Both the position numbers and the translations under genes were made by a program. Positions 16,925-25,055 of a DNA stretch of 64,000 nucleotides are shown here, piece after piece. Positions within the stretch are counted from its first letter, which is position 1, and every line of letters begins with the position of its first letter. The notes beneath the pieces were generated by a model. That model did not search any database and was not told where the DNA came from. It saw only the letters and a list, made by a program, of their open reading frames with translations. This stretch comes from Actinopolyspora mzabensis (lineage in GTDB: Bacteria > Actinomycetota > Actinomycetes > Mycobacteriales > Pseudonocardiaceae), in assembly GCF_900101095.1 (NCBI RefSeq), contig NZ_FNFM01000001.1, positions 1 to 64,000 of the forward strand, in the 5' to 3' direction.

Positions 16925-17626
16925 ATGTCGGACGTCGCTCCGGTCACGATCGAGGCCGTCGACATCCCGGGGTGGCTCTTCTGGTCGGTCGCGGGGCCGA
17001 CCGTGGTGGGTTGGCTGCTGACCTACCTGCTGTCCATCCGGCAGACGGCCCTGGACGGCAGGATCGCCATTCCCGCCTACATGGTGGCGGTGAACTTCTC
17101 CTGGGAGTTCAGCCTCGGGTTCATCCTGGAGCAGACACCGAGCCAGCGGCAGATCAACACGGTCTGGGCGGTGATCAACGTGTTCCTGCTCTACCAGGCG
17201 TTCCGCTACGGCCCGCGGGACTATCCTCACCTGCCCCGGTTCACGTTCCGAGTGCTGCTCGGCGGGCTCGCGGTGTGGTCCTCGCTGGTGGTGATGGCCG
17301 GTGCCAACGAGTTCCACGACCGGGACGGCATGTACATCGGCATGATCATCAACGTGTTCCTCAGCGCCGCGTTCATCCTGATGCTGCGTAGACGGAACTC
17401 CTCGGTGGGGCAGTCCCTCCACATCGCAGTGGCGAAGTTCCTCGGTACGTTCTCCGCCGGGCTGACCGGCTTCCTGCTCTATCCCTCCCGGATACTCTTC
17501 CTGGTGCTGATACCGACGATGGTGGTGCTCGACGTGGTCTACATCGTGCTGCTGTACCGCAGGATGCGGCTGGATGGCAGAGACCCGTGGAGCTTCCACG
17601 GGTACCGGAGTCCGGTGCCCGGGTGA
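16925..17626 (+). CDS. Membrane-integral terpene cyclase, Pyr4/PaxB family
   Basis: 233-residue integral-membrane protein with about seven hydrophobic helices (first at PGWLFWSVAGPTVVGWLLTY). The signature NFSWEFSLGF places an acid at E61, and a second acid D203 lies in the last helix (VLDVVYIVLLYRR). In fungal Pyr4 the two residues shown to be essential are a Glu in the same helix position and a late Asp, which protonate the terminal epoxide of a prenyl chain; bacterial relatives (drimentine-type) are known. It would cyclise the epoxidised meroterpenoid made by the upstream genes. The start could be TTG at 16895, ten codons earlier, overlapping a leader stop. It is the last gene of the rightward biosynthetic run. 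Confidence 0.85.
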   Translation: MSDVAPVTIEAVDIPGWLFWSVAGPTVVGWLLTYLLSIRQTALDGRIAIPAYMVAVNFSWEFSLGFILEQTPSQRQINTVWAVINVFLLYQAFRYGPRDYPHLPRFTFRVLLGGLAVWSSLVVMAGANEFHDRDGMYIGMIINVFLSAAFILMLRRRNSSVGQSLHIAVAKFLGTFSAGLTGFLLYPSRILFLVLIPTMVVLDVVYIVLLYRRMRLDGRDPWSFHGYRSPVPG

Positions 17627-18675
17627 AGCGCTGCCGGCTCCTCCGAAGTACTCCGAAGTCGCGACGGCTCCCGCGAAGGCGACCGCATCTCCGGGAACCG
17701 TCGTGGTGGTGGGCGTCTCGGGGAGCGTTGCCGGGCACATCGAACGGTTGTCGGAACTGTGCGGCGGGGAGACGTATCGCTCCGCCGTTGATCTCCGGTC
17801 AACCGTTGATTCGTCTCGAGCTCCTGACGTGTTCGCCTCCCGGCGTGGGGGTGGCGGAGCGCCGGAGGTCGACTGTCACGCTTCGTGGTCGAAGCGCTTC
17901 GCGTCATGTTGCCGGAAAGCACAGTGCAGCGGCTTTTCGAGGTATTGATTAGAATTATGTTCATATTTTGATCGCGTTCCGTTGTTGTTCGCGGTTGCGG
18001 GCGTACGTGTCGAGATTTTCCTTTCTCGTCGATTCGGCTTTACCCGCGGGGCGGGACGAGAGGTCGTCATCCGTGTTTCGCGACGCCGTGAGTGTCTCGT
18101 ATGTCGATATTCCGATGTTTTTATGCGTGTCGCGTCGAAATTTATCACAGATCGTCCGGAGTGAGACTTTCTTAACACCTCGGTGCTGTCGTGCGGAGGG
18201 TTCCCGCCATCGCCGCGCCGTGCGTCTGATCGATGCGCAACGAGTATTCGTTACCTCGGGATTGCTGGTTCCCGCCCTGTGGCCTGCGCGTCGGCGAGTT
18301 TCGGGGGCGTCGATGCGCTCTGCGCGCCGGTGGAGTTACTCCCGTTTACCTTGACCGGTCACGAAATCGGTGTATACCTTTATGTCGTACCGCAGAACTA
18401 GTTGACCCAATCGGTCGAAGCCCGATTGATACGGGCGCGCCCGACGAAACCGCTGCTCGATCGGAGGATCCCGGAACAGGAGTAGAGATTGTGATTCCGT
18501 CGGTAAAGATTGATTGTTGTCCGTTTCACACTTTGCTCGTTTTTGCTCGGTTCCGGCGGAGGTTCCGGTTCGAGTCGCTGTCCGCGCCCGTGCTGACGAT
18601 CCGTGCTGAGCACTGCTGAATTTGCCGTTCACACACTTCATCCCAGACGATTGCTCGCGGTGCTAGGAGGCTCCG
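17627..18675. other. Long non-coding region upstream of LuxR-type gene
   Basis: About 1 kb with no convincing gene. Open frames here have unbiased codon use and no recognisable domains. From about 17930 to 18560 the DNA is distinctly more AT-rich than the surroundings. CCGTTGAT occurs twice within 30 bp near 17790-17815. Most of this is probably promoter and leader for the regulator at 18676; a decayed gene is possible. Confidence 0.5.
18351..18378 (+). promoter_or_regulatory. Candidate sigma-70-type promoter
   Basis: TTGACC at 18351 and TATACC at 18373 are separated by 16 bp, a good match to a housekeeping actinobacterial promoter. Transcription would start near 18385, leaving a leader of about 290 nt before the LuxR-type start. 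A weaker second pair (TTGACC near 18401, TGATAC 19 bp later) follows. Confidence 0.5.
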
Positions 18676-19299
18676 GTGAACTCGATTCGAGTGTTCGTGC
18701 GGACCGTGGACCCGTTGACCAGCATGGCTGTCAGCCATTACCTGGACAGTCGGCCGAACATCGAGGTGGTGCCCGCCGAGGAGCACACGCCGGTGGACGT
18801 GGTCCTCGTGGTGGCCGAGCGGCTGACCGTCGACGTGGCCTCGACGCTGCGCAAGATCAAGGCGACCCTGAACGCACCCGTCATCATGATTCTCTGCGAG
18901 ATCACGCGCAACGACCTGGTTCCGGCCGTCGAGTGCAACGTGGCCGCGGTGCTGCCTCGGGAGGCCGCTTCCCGGGAGCGAATCGAGGAGGCCGTTCGCA
19001 CCGCCGCGGCGGGGGGCGGACTGCTGCCCTCGCCGATGCTCGGCGAGCTGTTGCGGCACTTCGAACAGCTGCAGCGCGAGGTTCTCGCGCCGAACGGGCT
19101 GCACGCCTCCGGCCTGACTCCCAGGGAAATCGACGTGCTGCGGCTGATGTCGCACGGTTTCGACACTTCCGAGATCGCCGAGGAGTTGAATTTCTCCGAA
19201 CGGGCGGTCAAGCGAGTGGTTTCCGAGATCACCGGTCGTCTTCAGCTGCGGAACAGACCGCACGCGGTGGCCTACGCGTTACGGATGGGGGTGATCTGA
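18676..19299 (+). CDS. LuxR/NarL-type regulator with atypical receiver
   Basis: 207 residues: a receiver-like N-terminal domain (about 1-115) and a LuxR-type helix-turn-helix (about 145-205: LTPREIDVLRLMSHG, then IAEELNFSERAVKRVVSEI). The strand that normally ends in the phosphorylated Asp reads VDVVLVVAE, with no acid at the usual site, and the N-terminal acidic pair is reduced to one Asp (TVDPLT). Phosphorylation is therefore doubtful, as in orphan regulators of antibiotic clusters that respond to ligands. GTG at 18676 has TAGGAGG upstream. No kinase gene is adjacent. It may control the terpenoid cluster (inference). Confidence 0.88.
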   Translation: MNSIRVFVRTVDPLTSMAVSHYLDSRPNIEVVPAEEHTPVDVVLVVAERLTVDVASTLRKIKATLNAPVIMILCEITRNDLVPAVECNVAAVLPREAASRERIEEAVRTAAAGGGLLPSPMLGELLRHFEQLQREVLAPNGLHASGLTPREIDVLRLMSHGFDTSEIAEELNFSERAVKRVVSEITGRLQLRNRPHAVAYALRMGVI

Positions 19300-19710
19300 G
19301 AGCCGGTGCGACCGACCGGCCGTCTCCGCTCGGCACGGAGTCACGTACGGGGTTCCCCGTGCCGGTCAGGAAGTGGTGCTCAGTAGCGGGCGTGCTCCGT
19401 CTCGAATGTTCCCGTCCAGCCGCTCGTGTCGTTCCGTGGTGCCGGTGTACCGAGCCGGCACCACAAGTTTAATTCAAAGTACGAGGCCAGGCGGCTGGTC
19501 AACGCCGAAGTTCCTGTTATGTATTCCGTGTGTCTACTGTTGACGTCAATATGTAATTAAACTTAGCCTTGTCGAGTTATCCGGCGTCGACCGATGGGAG
19601 TCCGTGGGGTGATCGGTCGGGGGATCACCGCACGGGCCGGTTGGGTCGAGCCGGGGCGCGAAGGGCGGAACCCCGCCATGCCGGAGCGACCCGCTCCCGG
19701 GAGGTGGCAC
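19300..19710. promoter_or_regulatory. Intergenic region upstream of pobA
   Basis: 411 bp with no gene. The stretch around 19470-19570 is AT-rich and contains the perfect palindrome TTGACGTCAA at 19540-19549, a plausible operator for the GntR protein encoded downstream of pobA or part of a promoter. No other element is evident. Confidence 0.4.
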
Positions 19711-20919
19711 GTGTCCGAAATCGACACCACGGTAGTGATCGTCGGAGCCGGCCCGGCGGGCCTGACCACGGCGAACCTGCTGCTGGCGCGCGGAATCGAG
19801 ACCGTCGTACTCGACCATTGCGACCGTGAGCGGTTGGTCGGCCGCTCGCGCGCCGGACTGCTGGAACGTCGCACGGTCGAACTGCTCGCCGAGAACGGAC
19901 TCGCGGGCGGACTGCACGCGGCGGGCGCGGTGCACCGGGGCTGTGAGTTCCGCTCCGAGGGCACCGCCTTTTTCACGGACTGCTCCGCGCACTACGACGG
20001 AATCCCGCAGTGGGTCTACCCCCAGCAGGAGATCGTCGCTGATCTGCTCGACGCGTACGAGCGGGCCGGTGGGACCGTGCGGTACGCGACGGCGGTCGAT
20101 TCGGTGCGCGGGTACTCCGAACACGCCACGGTTCGCTGTGCCGACGGCACCGTGATCCGAGCACGTTATCTGGCGGGAGCGGACGGTCAGCACGGTGCCT
20201 GCAGGGACGGCGTCCCCGATGACGCGGTGTCCGACCACACCATGCGGCACGAGTTCCGCTGGCTGACCCTGCTCGCCCACGCGCCGCCCTCCGCCGAGCA
20301 CACGATCTACGCGCAGCACCGGAACGGATTCGCCGGGCACCTGCTGCGTTCGGACACCGTGACCCGATTTCACCTGCAGGTTCCCCTCGGCGCGACACTC
20401 GAGGAGTGGCCGGATCGGCGGATCTGGTCGGAGCTGCGTACCCGACTGGCCAAGCCCGGTTGGACGCTGCACGAGGGCGAGATCTTCAGCAAGAACCTCC
20501 TGGAGATGCACAGCCGGGTCACCGAACCGATGCGCCACGGGCGTGTCTTCCTGCTCGGCGACGCCGCGCACCTCATCACACCGTCCGGCGGCAAGGGGAT
20601 GAACCTCGCCATCGCCGACGCGGCCGAATTCACCCACACGGTCACCGAGCACCTGGACACCGGGGACGAGAGCGTGCTGGACCGCTATTCCCAGCGGCGG
20701 ATACCCGACGTCTGGAAGGCGCAGGAGTTCAGCCACGCACTGCTGCACACGACGCACACCTACTATCCCTCCGAGTCCCCGGACGCCGCCTTCCGCCAGC
20801 GGCTCCAGCAGTCGCGGTTGTGGCAGCTGCGGAACTCACCCGCCTACGCGCGGAACTTCGCGGAAAGCTACATCGGGCCACCGCTCGCCGGTCTCCCCGG
20901 TGCCGCCGTCGAGGTGTGA
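19711..20919 (+). CDS. pobA: 4-hydroxybenzoate 3-monooxygenase (PobA-like)
   Basis: 402-residue class A FAD monooxygenase that should convert 4-hydroxybenzoate to protocatechuate with NAD(P)H. Motifs: GAGPAGLTTANLLLARG, SRAGLLERRTVELL, YPQQEIVADLLDA, the family-specific block WLTLLAHAPPS with IYAQHRNGFAGH, and GRVFLLGDAAHLITPSGGKG for FAD. GTG at 19711 follows GGGAGG by 6 nt; upstream in-frame ATGs lack resemblance. No protocatechuate-pathway gene is in the window, so it is either a stand-alone catabolic gene or supplies/modifies an aromatic unit for the cluster. The GntR gene follows 122 bp downstream. Confidence 0.88.
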   Translation: MSEIDTTVVIVGAGPAGLTTANLLLARGIETVVLDHCDRERLVGRSRAGLLERRTVELLAENGLAGGLHAAGAVHRGCEFRSEGTAFFTDCSAHYDGIPQWVYPQQEIVADLLDAYERAGGTVRYATAVDSVRGYSEHATVRCADGTVIRARYLAGADGQHGACRDGVPDDAVSDHTMRHEFRWLTLLAHAPPSAEHTIYAQHRNGFAGHLLRSDTVTRFHLQVPLGATLEEWPDRRIWSELRTRLAKPGWTLHEGEIFSKNLLEMHSRVTEPMRHGRVFLLGDAAHLITPSGGKGMNLAIADAAEFTHTVTEHLDTGDESVLDRYSQRRIPDVWKAQEFSHALLHTTHTYYPSESPDAAFRQRLQQSRLWQLRNSPAYARNFAESYIGPPLAGLPGAAVEV

Positions 20920-21041
20920 CCCTTCCGGGGTGGCCCCGGCGGACTCGTTTCGCCGGGGAGACCGGCCGCTCCGGCGAGTTCCCGGAGAGCGTTTCCGCGG
21001 TGGCACACTGGCCCGGTGCGCTGCCGCAGGAGGAACCGCAG

Positions 21042-21713
21042 GTGACCCCGACCGACGAGCCCGCCGACACCAGGACCGACGTCGTCGCCGACCAGATCCG
21101 CCAGGGCATCGTGCTCGGCAGTTATCCCCCGGGGACGAGGTTGCGCCTGGCGGGACTGGCCGATGAACTCGACGTCAGCCGGGTCCCGTTGCGCGAGGCG
21201 TTCCGGGAACTGGTGGCCGAGGGGCTGGTCGAGGTGTATCCGCACCGGGGAGCGGTGGTCAGTCCGCTGCGCGAGCAGGAGGCCGAGGACTGCTTCCGGC
21301 TGCTGGAAACCTTCGAGGTCATGGCGGCCGAACGTGCGGTGCGCTCCGACCACGCCGGTGTCGCCGCCGCGATGCGTGCCGAGCTGGACCGGATGGACGA
21401 CCTCGATCCCGAGGTGGATCGGGCCGAGATGCTGCGTGCGCACCGCGCCTTCCACTTCGTCACCTTCGACGCGTTGGGGGAAGGAACGATGCGGCGCCAC
21501 GTGAGAATGCTCTGGCACACCTGCGAGCGCTACATCAACCTCGCCAACACCGGGGCGCGCCACGAGGAGGCCCGGCAGGAGCACCACCAGCTGGTCGCGG
21601 CTTTCGCGGCGGGCGACGCCGCCGTGGCAGCGGCCGTCGCCCGTGTCCACGTGCAACACGCCGCGGACGCCGCGCTGCGCCGCCTGTCCACCGAAACCGG
21701 TGCCGACCGGTAG
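21042..21713 (+). CDS. GntR-family regulator (FCD type)
   Basis: 223 residues: an N-terminal winged helix (about 10-75: LRLAGLADELDVSRVPLREAF) and an all-helical FCD ligand-binding domain (about 85-215) with the metal-site pattern HRAFHFVTFDALG ... HHQLVAAFAAGDAAVAAAVARVHV. GTG at 21042 is preceded by AGGAGG at 8 nt. It is next to pobA in the same orientation and probably senses an aromatic or organic acid to control it. Confidence 0.9.
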   Translation: MTPTDEPADTRTDVVADQIRQGIVLGSYPPGTRLRLAGLADELDVSRVPLREAFRELVAEGLVEVYPHRGAVVSPLREQEAEDCFRLLETFEVMAAERAVRSDHAGVAAAMRAELDRMDDLDPEVDRAEMLRAHRAFHFVTFDALGEGTMRRHVRMLWHTCERYINLANTGARHEEARQEHHQLVAAFAAGDAAVAAAVARVHVQHAADAALRRLSTETGADR

Positions 21714-21784
21714 TCCCGGTCCGGTAGTCCCAGTCCGGTAGTCCCGGTGCCGAACGGGCCAGGGCCGCGCGGGGTGAGTCGGAC

Positions 21785-21920
21785 TCACCGGTCCATCGTC
21801 TCGTCGTGGTGCTCGCCGTTGATCTCCACGTCGTCGAGCCGCAGGTTCGAGACGTGCTCCGGGCGCATCGGCTCCCGCACCTCGTGGAAGCTGGACTCCG
21901 AGATCGTCACGTCGCTGATC
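21785..21920 (-). pseudogene. C-terminal relic of a beta-helix glycosidase (GH28-like)
   Basis: The minus strand reads VTISESSFHEVREPMRPEHV then SNLRLDDVEINGE and a stop, a typical C-terminus of pectinase-type right-handed beta-helix proteins. No upstream part of such a gene is present; the frame runs into unrelated sequence around 21920. It is interpreted as a deletion remnant; the family call rests on a short stretch. Confidence 0.45.
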
Positions 21921-22094
21921 GGCGAGAACCTGTGCGGCGTGCGCCGGTTCCGGGACGCGTTGGCGCGCGAGATCCGTGACGTGGTCCAACCCAACGTGGT
22001 CGGGGTCGGCGGCATAACCCCGCTCCTGCGCATCGCCGAACTCGCCGACACGTACGACGTGCCGGTGGCGGCCCACCGCCGCCCGGCTCCGTAG
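21912..22094 (+). pseudogene. Relic of an enolase-superfamily sugar-acid dehydratase
   Basis: The plus strand reads SLIGENLCGVRRFRDAL, then DVVQPNVVGVGGITPLLRIA and ELADTYDVPVAAH, matching the C-terminal barrel half of mandelate racemase/galactonate dehydratase proteins (GEN, QPD-type and GGIT motifs, final active-site His). N-terminal and distal parts are absent and the frame stops soon after the His. It abuts the oppositely oriented beta-helix relic, so both are leftovers of a lost pectin/sugar-acid locus. Confidence 0.6.
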
Positions 22095-22390
22095 GAGATT
22101 CCGGAAATCACCGGAAACGGGTGGGTTTCACCGGGAAAATTCGGATATGTCCGAAACACGACCGTTGTCTTTCGGATGGTTTTCGTCGTTTCCCGGTTGC
22201 TCCTTTTGGGGACGATTTCGTGGATCCGGTTGTTCGTTTTCGGTGGTCCGTGGAATCACGTGGATTGTTCGGGTTGTTTTTGTATGATGTGTTTCATTGC
22301 TGGTGAACCGTTTTCGGGGATGGGCGTCCTACGGGATGAAAGTCGATCGGTTCGATCGTTCTGTCACGCCGCAGCAAGGAGAATTCCGCC

Positions 22391-22942
22391 ATGAAGCGTT
22401 CGACGATTGCCTCCGGCATCGCCGCCACCTTCCTCGCCGCCGGAACGGTTGTGGGCACTGCTTTCGGCGCCACCCCCGGCACACAGCACGAGCGGTCCGC
22501 CTCGGTGGAGACGGCTTCGCAGTCGGCTTCTTCGCAGGTTTCCTCCTGCACCGCCAACGATCTCTCGATCAACATCACCAAGGATCCGCACGGGGGTGCC
22601 GGGCAGCAGGCTTTCGCGGTGCACTACACCGCCGCCGACGCCGACACCCACTGCCTGATGCAGGGATTCCCCACCCATCTGAGGTTCTTCCAGCCCGACG
22701 GTGAGACCGCGCCGGGTATCTCGGCCCGCGCGGAGCACACCGTGGCCGAGCCGGTCACCATCGATGCCGATCACTCGGGAGTGTCCTACTTCATCCAGCC
22801 CACCATCGGGCAGCACAACGAGCTCGGCTCGGTCTCGTTCCAGGCGCCCACCGGTGTGCAGCGCAAGCAGATCGAGGTTGCCTGGCCCGACGAGCCCGTC
22901 ATCGGTGCCGAGCTGAAGGTCACCCCGGTCCGCCAGGCGTGA
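22391..22942 (+). CDS. Secreted DUF4232 protein
   Basis: 183 residues with a Sec signal peptide (MKRSTIASGIAATFLAAGTV, cleavage near AFGA-TP) and a DUF4232 beta domain (about 52-180) with two Cys (SSCTAND, THCLMQGF) that may form a disulfide. Function unknown; the family is common in actinomycete secretomes. AGCAAGGAG precedes the ATG. The roughly 300-bp upstream region is relatively AT-rich with a TATGAT hexamer at 22283, likely a strong promoter. Confidence 0.88.
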   Translation: MKRSTIASGIAATFLAAGTVVGTAFGATPGTQHERSASVETASQSASSQVSSCTANDLSINITKDPHGGAGQQAFAVHYTAADADTHCLMQGFPTHLRFFQPDGETAPGISARAEHTVAEPVTIDADHSGVSYFIQPTIGQHNELGSVSFQAPTGVQRKQIEVAWPDEPVIGAELKVTPVRQA

Positions 22943-23059
22943 CACCTTCCGCGGCCACTCGATGACCGCACGGATCGCGTCACCGTCGCAGCGCCCCGAG
23001 ACCCGGTTTCCGGGTCGCGGGGCGCTCTGCTCTGTTCGTTCCGCCCGCCTCGGCGCGGC

Positions 23060-23075
23060 GATTTCGCGGGAAATC
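23060..23075 (+). repeat. 16-bp dispersed palindrome, copy 2
   Basis: GATTTCGCGGGAAATC, preceded by CGGCGCGGC as in other copies, between convergent genes. A further GGAAATCGCCGCCG lies 20 bp on, and a shorter relative (GATTTCCGGGAATC) overlaps the exchanger stop near 23173. Confidence 0.7.
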
Positions 23076-23157
23076 GCCGCCGCTGGAAATCGCCGCCGCG
23101 CCAGGGGGCGGACACTTCGTGCCCGAGCTTTCCGTGAACCTCTCGGTCTCGAGCGGC

Positions 23158-24405
23158 TCAGTGCGAGTTCACCGATTTCCGGGAATCGCCGGTATCCGCG
23201 GTCTCGCGCTCGTTTTGTCGTCCTCTGAAAGGCGCCGCGAGAGTGGGCAGGATGTGGTGGCGATTGGCCACCAGCGCGCCTGTCGCCAGGACCGCGTACA
23301 CGAGGACGAGCACGTAGCGGGCCGTCTGCCCTGGGAACACGAACTGGGCGGCGAACAGGGTCAGCAGTGTCCAGGCTGCCCAGCGGGGGAAGCGCAGGGC
23401 CAGCAGGGCCGCCACTCCCAGCACGGTCTGCGTGGCGGTGAGCAGGAACTCCTCGATCTGTCGTGCGTCCAGCGACAGGGCAGTGGAGCCACCGCCGATC
23501 AGGTAGGCCAGCGGCAGACTGCCGACGAGCAGGGTCCATTGGTTGACCTTGCTGGAGATCAGGGTTCCGATCGCGTCGGCACCCTTGCCACGGGTGGCGA
23601 ACAGGATCGCGACGATGAATTCCGGCGCCTCGGAGGAGAGCGGTGCCAGCCACTGCACGAGCAGGAACTGGTCGATGCCCAGCCTGGTGCCGGTTTCGAT
23701 CAGCGCGTCGGCGAAGGGTTCCGCGCTGGCGAGGATGACCGCGGCGGAGAGCACGAACAGCGTTACCACCAGCGCTCGGCGGGAACGCCGCGGCAGTCCT
23801 CCGAGTGTGGCCGCGGGGCCGACCAGGTCGGGTTCCCCCGGCTCCGCGCGGGAGACTTTCCACAGGTAGAACACGAAGAACCCGATGAGCGCGAATCCCA
23901 GCCACAGTGAGAGCTCCCCCGTCACGGGGATGACGAAGGCCGCCAGCGAGGCGACGGCCAGGAAGCCGAGTTCCACCCGGTAGCCGGAATCCAGCACCAG
24001 CTCCCGCACCGTCCGTCCGCTGCGGTGGCGGGCCAGGGCCAGCGTCACCAGCACCACCACCGACCAGCCGAGTCCCAGTAGCAGGCGGTTGGAGCCGGTC
24101 ATGTTCGCCGCCGCGTACGAGACGTACTCGGGTTCCTCGCCCGCCGTGTAGGCGAGGTAGAGGTCCACTGCGTACTCGGGGAGCACGGCGATCACGGCCA
24201 GCACCGCGATGGCCAGCCCGCCCGAGATGTCGACCTGGGCGGCCTCGGCCGCCCAGGCCAGCACGAAGGAGGAGGCGACCACCGCGGCCCCGAACAGCAC
24301 CAGTCCGACGGGCGGGATCACGGAGTACCCGGTCAGCCGCAGGACGAGCGCCGGGAGGGCCAGCACCGCGCACAGCCCCAGTGGGCGCAGCAACCTCGTA
24401 GGCAT
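23158..24405 (-). CDS. Cation/calcium exchanger (CaCA family) membrane protein
   Basis: 415 residues with about 11 membrane helices. The two inverted alpha-repeats of the sodium/calcium exchanger superfamily are visible: LPEYAVDLYLAYTAG and LSSEAPEFIVAILFATRGKG, each carrying the central acidic residue. It probably exports Ca2+ or another cation against H+ or Na+. It is transcribed divergently from the ArsR gene at 24658, which may control it. GGAGAAGAG precedes the ATG. Confidence 0.88.
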   Translation of the reverse strand: MPTRLLRPLGLCAVLALPALVLRLTGYSVIPPVGLVLFGAAVVASSFVLAWAAEAAQVDISGGLAIAVLAVIAVLPEYAVDLYLAYTAGEEPEYVSYAAANMTGSNRLLLGLGWSVVVLVTLALARHRSGRTVRELVLDSGYRVELGFLAVASLAAFVIPVTGELSLWLGFALIGFFVFYLWKVSRAEPGEPDLVGPAATLGGLPRRSRRALVVTLFVLSAAVILASAEPFADALIETGTRLGIDQFLLVQWLAPLSSEAPEFIVAILFATRGKGADAIGTLISSKVNQWTLLVGSLPLAYLIGGGSTALSLDARQIEEFLLTATQTVLGVAALLALRFPRWAAWTLLTLFAAQFVFPGQTARYVLVLVYAVLATGALVANRHHILPTLAAPFRGRQNERETADTGDSRKSVNSH

Positions 24406-24657
24406 CTACGTCTCTTCTCCGAACGGTCGGGTGCCCCGGCAGGGCGAGCGCCGCTGGGGTGCTCGGTCGGGACACGGGGGTCGGAGGCTCACTCACCCAC
24501 CCGCCTCGTGACCGGGGCCCGGCGAGCCGGGCGCGTGGGCGTTTTCCTCCGGAACGTTCGGGAACCGTCACATTTACTTCGTTGTTTTCGCAATCGACGA
24601 AACATTTGCGGGGTGGCGAACCGACTCGTTTCGGCATGGGGAAAAATCGGACCGGCC
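24406..24657. promoter_or_regulatory. Divergent region, exchanger / ArsR
   Basis: About 250 bp between two divergent start codons. Between 24565 and 24610 the DNA is AT-rich and contains the imperfect inverted repeat TTCGTTG-N10-CGACGAA, a plausible operator for the ArsR-type repressor. Confidence 0.4.
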
Positions 24658-25044
24658 ATGGCGAACCAGCACTTTCCTCCCGACGCACACCGGTCCGTGC
24701 CCTGCGGCTCGGCGGAACCGACCGAGGCCCAGCTGTCCGAAGCGGCGGGCACCTTCGCCCTGCTGGGCAGTCCGGTCCGGCTGCACCTGGTGTGGTTGAT
24801 CGCACAAGGATCGGCCGACGTGAGCACGTTGGCGGCAAAGGTGGGTGTAAGCGTCGCCACGGCCAGCCAGCACCTGAGCAAGCTGCGGCTGGCCGGGGTG
24901 ATCAGCATGCGCCGCGACGGACGCAGACACCTCTACGCCGTCGACGATCCGCACGTTCGCACCCTGATCGAGCAGATCTTCGACCACATCGCCCCGGACG
25001 GGAGCCTCGCCCCCGATCCGTCCCCGGAGGGCGACACGAGCTGA
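24658..25044 (+). CDS. ArsR-family transcriptional regulator
   Basis: 128-residue winged-helix repressor. The HTH reads DVSTLAAKVGVSVATASQHL, with a wing RRDGRRHLYAVDD. No CVC metal site of the classic ArsR/SmtB alpha-3 type is present, so metal sensing is not evident; C-terminal His residues (DDPHVR, IFDHI) might form an alpha-5-like site. It lies 11 bp before a methyltransferase gene, suggesting an operon, and opposite a cation exchanger. Confidence 0.9.
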   Translation: MANQHFPPDAHRSVPCGSAEPTEAQLSEAAGTFALLGSPVRLHLVWLIAQGSADVSTLAAKVGVSVATASQHLSKLRLAGVISMRRDGRRHLYAVDDPHVRTLIEQIFDHIAPDGSLAPDPSPEGDTS

Positions 25045-25055
25045 GAGGCTGATCA

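Noticed and set aside
17574-17952. Two overlapping open frames after the cyclase gene
   Set aside because: No codon bias, no domain, and the 3' end runs into an AT-rich non-coding region.
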